Assembly (NCBI GenBank): GCA_002104895.1
Contig: MCFG01000431.1
Span: 1 to 53,737, forward strand
DNA length: 53,737 nt
Source: Anaeromyces robustus
Taxonomy: Eukaryota; Neocallimastigomycota; Neocallimastigomycetes; Neocallimastigales; Neocallimastigaceae
Reading direction: 5' to 3'
This document shows positions 44,903 through 53,737 of the stretch, in pieces. The position numbers were made by a program, and so were the translations under genes. The notes below the pieces were generated by a model. The model was not told where the DNA came from and made no database searches. It saw only the letters and a list, made by a program, of their open reading frames with translations. Within the stretch, counting starts at the first letter, position 1; every line of letters starts with the position of its first letter.

Positions 44903-45028
44903 ATCAAAGGTAGAATCTATCATTAAAGTCTTATTATCGAGTACCTCAAAGGTAGAATATATTGTGAAAGTCTTATTAACTAGTACTCAAAAAGTAGAAT
45001 ATATCATAAAAGTCTTATTATCCAATAC
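44903..45028 (-). repeat. Three exact-length 42-bp tandem units with a coding-like minus-strand frame
   Basis: Units 44903-44944, 44945-44986 and 44987-45028 are each 42 bp. On the minus strand they read VLDNKTFMIYSTF-stop, VLVNKTFTIYSTFE and VLDNKTLMIDSTFD, one 14-residue peptide repeat; the frame then stays open to a stop at 44855-44857. There is a stop at the end of the first unit and another about 15 bases before it, so this is a fragment or relic. The surrounding 44780-45340 is less AT-rich than its neighbourhood. I do not recognise the peptide. Confidence 0.6.
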
Positions 45029-48000
45029 TCCATACCTCTTCTCTTAATTCGCTTTTTCGTCTCTATTATACTTTATCTTTTCAATTTTTTCTCAACTTTT
45101 TTCTTATTTTTCAATAATTATTTTGATGAGCATCCCAAAATGTCGAATCCCAAATTTTTTTTATATTTAGAGCAAAATTGAACTTCTTAATTAATTAATT
45201 CTTCTTTTTTTTTTTTTTTCAGTTTTCCTTTTGGTCTAAATAGAGTCAGATTTCTTTACTTTTCTTCAACAAACATTCTTTAGATTATTTATTGACTTCA
45301 AGAGCGACTGAAGAAAAAAAAAAAAAAAGTAGGAAAAATAGGGGAATATTTATACTTTTTTTTTTTTTTAATTTCTTTTCTCGGACTTTTTTTTTTTTTA
45401 TTTGATTTGTTTTATTTCTTTTTTCTATTTATTAATTATTATTATTATTATTCATACTTAATCATAATTATAATTTATTTATGATTTATTTATGATCGTT
45501 CATATAATAAGCCAATATATAATAACAAATATAATGTAATATATAAAAAATAAAAATTTTATATTTAAATTTGTTTAATTTCATTTAATTTCATTTATAG
45601 TTAAATTATACTGAAAATATATTGAAAATAAAATAAAAAATTCAATTACAGAATATCTACAAAAATAAAATAAAAAAAAATTTTTTTTTTTTTAATTCTT
45701 TTTCTTTTTCTGTGTAATATTAATAAATAAATAAATAAATAAAGTCAAATTAATTTTTATTTTATTTTATTTTATTTTATTTATCTATTTGTGTTCCTAA
45801 CAAAAAAAAATGTATACTTTTTTATTTGATTATTAATTATTTACAATTAATTATTTACAATTATTTATTTATTTCTTACTTGCCTTTATCATATTTTTTT
45901 ATAATTAAATAAATAATTGTAAATAATTAATAAATCAAATAATTTTTAATTATTTTATTTTACTATTTAATTATTAAAACAAATATTTTATATAAAATAA
46001 CTTTTCTTTTTAATACTATTCTTTTTTCAAATATATTTAAATTATAATATTATTATAAATATTATTTTATTATTTTTTTTTCTTTTTCTTTTTCTTTTTT
46101 CTTTTTTCTTTTTTTTTTTTTCTTTGTTATCATTTGTATGACTCATTCGTAATCACCTTAATATAATAAAACCTTTTTTATTATCAAAATTAAATAAAAA
46201 TCTATAATTATTAATTTTATATAATATATATTAAATATATATAATATATATATTAATATATTATTAAAGTTTTTTTTTGTATTTTTTGATCCACATTTTT
46301 ATTTAATAATTTTGTAATGTAACACAATATGATGAAATTAAATTTTATATATATTATAATTATATTGTAATATATATTTTCTAATAATTAATGGAAAATA
46401 AAATTTTTCTATTTATAAATATTAATTAAAAATTTAATTAATTAAAAAAAATAAAAAAAAAATATCTTTTTTGTTGTTACAGGTACAAATACCTATATAA
46501 TTTATGGGTTTTTTTGTTCTTATTATTTTTATAAATATAAAAATATTGTTTAATTATCGTTATATAATTAAAATACTGATGTAAACATAGAATTTTTCAT
46601 TATAATGCTGTTATAAAAAATAATATAATAAAAAAATAGTATAATAAATAAAATGATATAATATAAATAAAAATATAATAAATATTTATATGAAATAAAA
46701 AATTTTTATATAAAATAAAAAAATGTAATACAAACATAGTTTATGTAATGTAATACAATATACTAAAACATTTTTTTTTTTTGTTGTATTCATTCTAAAT
46801 AATTACAAAAATATAGTACATAAATAAAAATATATCTATATAATATAATAAATATATATAAACATATAATTAGAATATATAATAAAAATATATATAAACA
46901 ATATAATTAGAATATATAATAAATATGTAATTAAATATATAATAAAATAAATCATATAATAAATAGATAATTATATATTTAAATAATTAAATAATTAATA
47001 GTACTTTCTTATTTATAATATCTATGCATTATATATATTATATTATAATAATAATAAGTAGTTTTACAATTAAAAAATAAATTAAAATATATATTTTTAC
47101 ATAAATTAAAATGTATTCATGATTCATTATTTTCATTGGTGTAATAGTTTTAATTAAATAAAAAAAATTTTTTTATTATTTACTTCTTTTCACTTTTTTT
47201 TTTTGTAACCCTCTTTAATTATGGATATTCTAAAATTATTAAGTTTAGTATTTTCTATAATATTTATTTGCTTTTATTTATTTATTTATTTATTAATTAT
47301 TATTTATTTTATTTAATTATTAATAAAAATATTTATTTATTTAATGAGAATAGTTATAGATTGATATTTACAATTTTTTATGATTATTTAAATAAAAAGA
47401 AAATAATAAAAAGAAAATATTAGTAAAGCATTGTTTTGAAATCTATACTTTATTACTTAATGTTAGAAAGAAAAATTAAATAAAAATTATATAATATAAA
47501 GCCTTAATATAAAGATATTAATTAATTCTTTTATTTTATTTTATTTTATATTATTTTATTTAATTTTTTGCTTCTTATAATAATAATAATAATAATATAA
47601 TTATTATACTATTTTGTTAAATTTAATAATAATTAATAATAAATTTTAATAATACAAACTTTAGTGTATATAGGAATAAATAATAAATATTATCTGATTA
47701 TCTGTAGTTTTCAAATGTTAAAATAAATTTATTTAGTCTGTCGATTTTAATAATAATTAATAATATAATTATTTTTAAGCGGGTCTTTATTTTATTTATT
47801 AGTTAAATAAAGAATGTTAAATAAAAATTATTACTTGAAATATTTTTATTTTATTGTTTTAAACTTTAAGTAAAAGTCAAAAGTTTTTTTTTTTTTTTTT
47901 TTATTTTTTTGATTAAAGTAAATAACATATAAGAAAATATAAGTAAATGTAAGAGAATATAAGAAAATATAATTAATTTAAATAAATAAATAAATAAATT

Positions 48001-48126
48001 GATGGAAGGGCTAAAAAAATAATTTTGGATAAAAAAAATTATTAAATATAAAACATTTAATAATAAAAATAAAAATAATAATAAAAATAATAAAAATACC
48101 ACAATTACACATATCTTTACATATTT

Positions 48127-48391
48127 ATCCATATTTATATTTATTTATTTATTTATTATATTTATATTTATATTATTTATTTATTTATATACTTATTTGT
48201 TTATTTATTTATCTATCTATTTATTTATATATATATTTATTTATATATATATATTTATTTATTTATTTATTTTATTTTATTTTATTTTATTTTATTTTAT
48301 TTTATTTATTTACTATATATTTATTTATTTATTTATTTATTAATTTATTTATTGATTTATTTAATATTTATTTATTTATTTATTTATCTAC

Positions 48392-48446
<55 letters not shown>

Positions 48447-48537
48447 TTGATTTATTTAATATTTATTTATTTATCTACTTATTTATTTATTTATTTATTT
48501 ATCTACTTATTTATTTATTTATTTATTTATTTAATAT

Positions 48538-48568
<31 letters not shown>

Positions 48569-48584
48569 TTGATTTATTTAATAT

Positions 48585-48619
<35 letters not shown>

Positions 48620-48629
48620 TTTTTTTTAT

Positions 48630-48660
<31 letters not shown>

Positions 48661-48726
48661 TATTTATTTATTATTTATTTATTTATTTATTTATTTTTAT
48701 ATTTATTTATTTATTTATTTATTTAT
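48127..48726. repeat. (TTTA)n microsatellite block of about 600 bp
   Basis: Imperfect tetranucleotide array with TTTATCTAC, TTGATTTATTTAATATTTA and TTTTATT variants, the first two recurring as a higher-order unit at about 48345-48590. Frames within it encode only Tyr/Leu/Phe/Ile repeats. Confidence 0.95.
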
Positions 48727-49344
48727 ATTGAAATATTTTTGGTTTTGTTGATTAAATTCTAAGAAAAACAACAAAAAACAACAAAAAACAACAAAAACAA
48801 AAAACTTGCATAAATTTAATTACAGATTAAAGATAAAATAAATAAAAAATTAAATGGATAAATTTAATTAAATAAAATTTTTTTATTTTTCTCTAAAAAA
48901 AAAAGATTGAAATTTTTAATATTTAAAATTTTTAATATTTAAAAACTAAATTCTTTAATTAAATTATTAATTAATTAATTAATTAATTTAGTTTATTTCA
49001 TAATGGAAAAAAAAAGAAAAAAAAGAAAAAAAAAGATTAATAATTAATAATATTAAAACAACAATCAACAAATAATTAAATTATGAATAATAATTAATAT
49101 TAAACAACCAACAATAATAGTAAATAATTATAAATAATTAAATAATAAATAATAAATAATAAATAATAATAAATAATAAATAATTTATTATTCATTTATA
49201 TTCATATAGAATAAAAACTTTAATTTATTAAAATAATAACTCATATTTTTATTTTTATTTTTTTATTTTTATTTTTCTTATAAATAAATACATCATGTTT
49301 CATATATTATATAATAAAATATAGAGAATAAGTTTTTAAGTTAA

Positions 49345-49353
49345 ATGAAATGA
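49345..49353 (+). promoter_or_regulatory. Two-codon upstream ORF overlapping the ankyrin start
   Basis: ATGAAATGA: the first ATG (T at -3, weak context) encodes Met-Lys-stop, and its TGA overlaps the main ATG at 49350, which has G at -3. It may reduce initiation or rely on leaky scanning. It matters only if the transcript starts upstream of 49345, which is likely but not shown. Confidence 0.45.
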
Positions 49354-51728
49354 AAATAAAGTTAGATAATCTGAATAATAATAATATTCTCATAAAGTTA
49401 TATGTGGAAGCAATTGATAAAAAATGTATTCCTGAAATAAAAAATTTAAATAAAAATTATAATAGTGATAAAAATAAAGATATTGTCTATGAAATCTACG
49501 ATAAATATTTACTTTCTTTAGATAGACTACGATTTATCATTGAAAAATGTTCCAATGATTTAAATATATCATCTTCTTTAATTAGAAGGTTATTAAACGA
49601 TAATAATGATAAATTACTTGATATTATTTTTGAATATTTCAATTTTTATAATAATCATCAAATAATAAATTTTTTATTTCATTACAAGTATAAGAGACCT
49701 TTATCTTCCATAAAATTTGAAAATGAATTTTCAGCTAAAATTCCAATAATTAGAGAACCCATTTATTGTTATACATGTAATAAAACTATCAATGGAATTA
49801 ATTGTTATTGTAATAGTAATTTTTATTTAAAAAGTGCATGTCAAATTGGAAATGAATATGCTGTAAAATATTTAATTCAATGTGGAGCGGATATTAATAA
49901 AAAAAATTATAAAGATGGTCGAACGCCATTATTTGATGCATGTAGAAGTGGTAATGAAAATATAGTAAAATATATGATTAAACATGGAGGGGATATAAAT
50001 AAGGTTGATGAAGATGGGTTTACACCCATATTTGGAGCTTGTAGAAGTGGTAATGAAAATTTAGTAAAATATTTAATTAAAAAAGGTGCTACTTTATTTA
50101 AAATAACAAATTATGGGATAACTCCATTTCATTTTGCATGTCGAAGTGGTAATGAAAATTTAGTAAAATATTTAATGGAATGTCAAGCCAATGATTTAAC
50201 ATATTATCGAAATATTGATACTTCTATTATTGAATCTAAACCGTTACATAAGGCATGTAAAAGTGGCAATGAAAATATTGTAAAAATTTTAATGGAAAAT
50301 GGGGGTTCAAAAAAGGATATCAATGAAATTAGTATTTATTATAATAAAGCACCATTACATTTAGCATTAGAAAAAGGATATGAAGGTATAGTAAAATATT
50401 TAATAGAGAATGGAGCTCATATAAATTTAAAAGAATATTGGGGAGAACCACCATTATCGATAGCATTTGAAGTTGGAAATATAAATATTATAAATTATTT
50501 AATTAAATGTGGAGCAGAAATAAAAGAGGAAGATGTATTATATTATTCATGTTTACATGGTTATGAAGGTATGGTAAGATTTTTAATTGAAAAAAAGGGA
50601 ATGAATATCAATAATCATAAAAATAAAATACCATTATTTGCCGCCTGTGAAGGTGGGAATGAAACTATCATAAGATATTTAATTGAACATGGAGCGGATG
50701 TGAATCAAAATGATATTAATAATGAAACAGCAATATTTATTGCATGTAGAAATGGAAATGAAAATGAAGCACCAATTGTTGATATGTTTATCAATAAAAA
50801 TAGAAATAGAAATCAAAATAGAAATCAAAATAGAATTAGAAATAGAATTAGAAATCAAAATAGAATTAGAAATCAAAATAGAAATCAAAATAGAAATCAA
50901 AATAGAAATAATAAACAAGAATTTAAAGAACAACCAAATAAGGGGAATAACAATGATGAAAATGAAAATGAAAATGAAATTAAAAATAAGAATAAAATTA
51001 AAAAATATATAAATATAGTCAAATATTTAATAGAACATGGAGCCAATATTAATATCATGAATATTCATCAAGAAACACCATTATGTTATGCGATTAAATG
51101 TGAAAATGAAGATTTAGTTCATTTTTTAGTTGAAAATGGAGCCGATATTAAAACCAATCGTTGGGATCCTTCCTTATCTATTGCTTGTAGAATTGGAAAT
51201 GAAAATATAGTAAAATATTTAATAGAACAAGGATCCGATATTCATAAAATGCCTCAATATTATAATGAACCTTTAGTTGAAGCCTGTATTCATAGAAATG
51301 AAGAAATTGCTAAATATTTAATAAAACTTGGTGCTGGTCGAAAACATAAAGAAAAATTATTACATTATGCATGTAAAGGAAGTAGTGAAAGTATTGTAAA
51401 ATATTTAATTGAAAAAAAGGGGGTCAATGTTAAAAAGAAACCCATTTTAGGACATGAAGCTTTATTTGAAGCCTGTTCCAGTGGGAATGAAATTATTGCC
51501 AAATATTTAATAGATCATGGAGCAAAAGTTAATCCAAAAAATGGTAAAGAAATACCATTTTCCTATGCTATATTAAGTGGAAATGGTAATTTAGTTAAAT
51601 ATTTATTAGAACAAGGAGCCAATAAAAATGTTAGAAAATATTATCGAGGTCGACAAAATTCCACGATGATTGATATTGCTAAAGAGAATGGGAATGAAAC
51701 GATTGTCAATTATTTATTACAATATTAA
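49350..51728 (+). CDS. Ankyrin repeat protein, 17 repeats, with Cys motif and basic insertion
   Basis: 792 residues, one exon. Residues 1-130 form a helical Asn/Lys-rich leader without a recognised domain. A C-x2-C-x8-C-x-C cluster (Cys140, 143, 152, 154) follows; it could bind zinc, but this is not established. From about 157 to the end are 17 ankyrin repeats close to the canonical 33 residues (TPLFDACRSGNENIVKYLI, then HGADINK). Repeat 10 is split after ACRNGNENE by about 80 residues made of Arg-Asn-Gln/Ile repeats plus an Asp/Glu/Lys-rich part, then resumes at INIVKYLIEHGANIN. No kinase, HECT, F-box, SOCS or membrane segment is seen, so the protein is probably a cytosolic scaffold or adaptor. 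The start at 49350 was preferred because an ATG at 49345 gives only a two-codon frame. Ankyrin proteins of this type are abundant in anaerobic fungi (general knowledge). Confidence 0.88.
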   Translation: MKIKLDNLNNNNILIKLYVEAIDKKCIPEIKNLNKNYNSDKNKDIVYEIYDKYLLSLDRLRFIIEKCSNDLNISSSLIRRLLNDNNDKLLDIIFEYFNFYNNHQIINFLFHYKYKRPLSSIKFENEFSAKIPIIREPIYCYTCNKTINGINCYCNSNFYLKSACQIGNEYAVKYLIQCGADINKKNYKDGRTPLFDACRSGNENIVKYMIKHGGDINKVDEDGFTPIFGACRSGNENLVKYLIKKGATLFKITNYGITPFHFACRSGNENLVKYLMECQANDLTYYRNIDTSIIESKPLHKACKSGNENIVKILMENGGSKKDINEISIYYNKAPLHLALEKGYEGIVKYLIENGAHINLKEYWGEPPLSIAFEVGNINIINYLIKCGAEIKEEDVLYYSCLHGYEGMVRFLIEKKGMNINNHKNKIPLFAACEGGNETIIRYLIEHGADVNQNDINNETAIFIACRNGNENEAPIVDMFINKNRNRNQNRNQNRIRNRIRNQNRIRNQNRNQNRNQNRNNKQEFKEQPNKGNNNDENENENEIKNKNKIKKYINIVKYLIEHGANINIMNIHQETPLCYAIKCENEDLVHFLVENGADIKTNRWDPSLSIACRIGNENIVKYLIEQGSDIHKMPQYYNEPLVEACIHRNEEIAKYLIKLGAGRKHKEKLLHYACKGSSESIVKYLIEKKGVNVKKKPILGHEALFEACSSGNEIIAKYLIDHGAKVNPKNGKEIPFSYAILSGNGNLVKYLLEQGANKNVRKYYRGRQNSTMIDIAKENGNETIVNYLLQY
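50796..50911 (+). repeat. In-frame AGAAATCAAAAT minisatellite in the ankyrin gene
   Basis: Twelve-base AGAAATCAAAAT units alternate with AGAATTAGAAAT units, encoding RNQN and RIRN runs inside the split tenth ankyrin repeat. Confidence 0.9.
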
Positions 51729-53028
51729 AAAAAAAATAATAAATAGAAAAATAATAAAAAATAAAAAAATAATAATAAAAGTATAAAATAAAAATATAAA
51801 AAAAAAAATAAAAAAAAATACAAATAAAAAAATACAAACTAAAACCAAAACTAAAACTAAAATTAAAACTAAAACTAAAAATAAAAGTATAAATCAAGTA
51901 AAAGGGAATAAAATAGAATAAAATAAAAATAAAAGTATAAATCAAGTAAAAGGGAATAAAATAAAAATATAATAAAATTAAAATAAAAATAAAAGTAAAA
52001 TAGAATAAAATTAAAATAAAATTAAAAATTAAAAATAAATAAATAAATTAACAAAATCTATGTAAAATTATAATCATAATTATAACTCTATAAAAAAATC
52101 TAGAAAGCTATATTAAATAATATCCTAAATTTATTTTAAAACTTTTGTACCAAAACAAAAAAAAACAAAAAAAACAAAAAAAAACAAAAAAAAACAAACT
52201 TAATAATAAATAATTTTATTAAGTATATATGTAAATAAAATCAATTAAAATCAATTAAAATCCATAAATAAATCAATAATAAAATTATTCTTTAATTTTT
52301 GTTATTCTATTAAATTTAGATTTTATTTTAATAGAATAAAAAAAATATATATATTTAAATAAATAAAATAATTTTGCTTTTTAAAAGATTAATAATCTAT
52401 TATTACTTCTTATTTATTTATTTTATAAATATTATTATTATTATATTATATTCTAATACATTTTTTAACCAAAATCGAATTTTAATACATTCTAATAGAT
52501 CTCTAACCAAAATCGAATTTTATTACATTCTAATAAGATCTCTAACCAAAATCGAATTTTATTACATTCTAATAAGATCTCTAACTTGAAAAAAAATTTA
52601 ATATTTAATATTTAAATACATTCTAAACTTCTAAACTTCTAAACTAAACTTATTCTTGAATATAAAAAGAATTATATATTATTATTATTATATGATTTCA
52701 TTATAAAAAATTAATTATTTTCAAAAATTATAAATATTTTAAAATTATTCATTATAAAAAAAAAATAGTTCACAATTTGTTAGTTTGATAATAATATATT
52801 TAGGAAATTTTTATATTATGATATGTTCTAATAATAAAAAAGTTTTTTTTTTTTTTTTTTTCACAAGTGAAATGGTTTTTTGAATTTATAAAGATCGAAG
52901 ATCGTTAATATTAAAAATAATAACCATCATCCACATTATTTCCAATTTGGTAATAAATTTGGATCAACATTTTTTAAGGTTTCTAAATAATTTAATTTAA
53001 TTTAATTTAATTTAATTAAATTTAACTT

Positions 53029-53075
<47 letters not shown>

Positions 53076-53355
53076 AGTTTCTCATATTGAAAATAAAATG
53101 GGGTCGGTCAATCAAGTTGGATGTTAATATTCAAAATAGAAAAACGTTTTGAAGGTTCGTGTAATAAATTAAGATTTAATAAAAAAAAAAAAAATTTTTA
53201 ATGTTTAAGTTCATGAGGATATGACCTTCACCGCGGCACTGAGTCCTACAAATTCATTATCCCCTGTTACTGGAAACATTTTAATAATTAAACATAATAG
53301 TCTTGTTTGCTAAAATTTAAAAGAACATTTTAGCCTATTATTATTATTTTTTAAA

Positions 53356-53396
<41 letters not shown>

Positions 53397-53737
53397 GCTG
53401 AGTATTAATAAATTCCTTTATTATTTCTTCTATTTCTTTATTAACTTATTTTTATTGTTAAAAAACGATTAGATATCTAAGTACATGTAAAAACCATTCT
53501 ATTTTCTTAGCATCTTTTTAAGTATTGCATTTGCATGATCGTTATCTATTGCTTAATCCTCTTCTCTAATTAAGTTTGTTATAACTATTATAAAAACTTA
53601 ACCCACATACTTTAAAAAAAATACTTATTCTATTATCTTCAATAATATTGCTATCATTATCGTTAATTTTTTTTTTTTTTACCGTAATGGTTGTTTATTT
53701 ATTTCTTCTATTTCGGAATAACTTTTTTTTTTTTTTT
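51729..53737. other. Spacer to the right edge of the window
   Basis: No gene can be supported. It contains A-rich (AAAACTA)n/(AAAATA)n after the ankyrin stop (about 51740-52030), three 38-39 bp tandem units (52467-52582), an AT dinucleotide tract (about 53033-53060), a short GC-richer island (53215-53280) and a T run of nearly 40 bases (about 53357-53395). A 47-nt minus-strand stretch at 52936-52982 could be a terminal exon of a gene lying to the right; see findings. Confidence 0.6.
52467..52582 (+). repeat. Three tandem 38-39 bp units
   Basis: Each unit begins AACCAAAATCGAATTTTA and ends AGATCTCT (52467-52504, 52505-52543, 52544-52582). The last two are identical. The sequence right of the array begins AACTTG, so the array ends there. 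Confidence 0.92.

Larger units (their letters stand above)
40816..49349. other. Large AT-rich spacer between the ankyrin-HECT and ankyrin genes
   Basis: 8.5 kb with no intact gene. It has many A and T homopolymers (for example 41829-41859, 42135-42168, 42804-42828), a tRNA-like B-box relic on the minus strand (42953-43039), a less AT-rich island at about 44780-45340 with three 42-bp units, and a (TTTA)n array of about 600 bp (48127-48726). Short open frames here come from simple repeats. Confidence 0.65.

Noticed and set aside
48569-48751. Open frame of 60 codons
   Set aside because: Same reason: translated (TTTA)n array without protein character.
50710-51012. Alternative + frame (MKMKHQ.., IEIKIEIK) within the ankyrin gene
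   Set aside because: Out-of-frame reading of the minisatellite; the real frame has ankyrin motifs on both sides.

Overview
The window looks like nuclear DNA of a very AT-rich, gene-sparse eukaryote, most probably an anaerobic gut fungus (Neocallimastigomycota, Neocallimastix/Piromyces-like). This is an inference from four things: long homopolymer- and microsatellite-filled spacers; short AT-rich GT..AG introns; poly-Asn tracts; and the gene set (full-length ABCA transporters, secreted CotH-kinase proteins, giant ankyrin proteins, a HECT ligase). Dictyostelium is also AT-rich, but six genes in 54 kb is far too sparse for it, and I know of no tandem secreted CotH genes there. All six intact genes are on the + strand.

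Layout. (1) 456-5998 and 8535-14292: two tandem full-size ABCA-type ABC transporters. Each has a 115-nt first exon, and one intron falls at the same phase-1 position just after TM1. (2) 16769-19063 and 25189-27351: two secreted CotH-family kinase-like proteins, with a decayed third copy between them (about 22068-22567) and a probable smaller 3' relic after the second (about 27716-27835). (3) 34204-40815: a seven-exon gene joining about 29 unusual, roughly 39-residue ankyrin-like repeats to a complete C-terminal HECT E3 domain; the catalytic Cys codon is split by the last intron. (4) 49350-51728: a single-exon 17-repeat ankyrin protein with a basic minisatellite insertion inside one repeat. The rest is AT-rich spacer with microsatellites, tandem repeats, a 42-bp palindrome, a tRNA-like B-box relic, and an island of three exact 42-bp units that read as a 14-residue peptide repeat on the minus strand.

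How the genes relate: there is no operon or evident pathway. The dominant process is local tandem duplication with divergence, gene conversion (ABCA pair) and pseudogenisation (CotH cluster). Likely sites of action are membrane lipid or solute transport (ABCA), secreted or cell-surface kinase-like proteins (CotH), and intracellular ubiquitin ligase or scaffold (ankyrin/HECT, ankyrin). I found no clear new multi-gene system. The strongest unusual objects are the ankyrin-HECT gene, the CotH relics and the 42-bp coding-like repeat.
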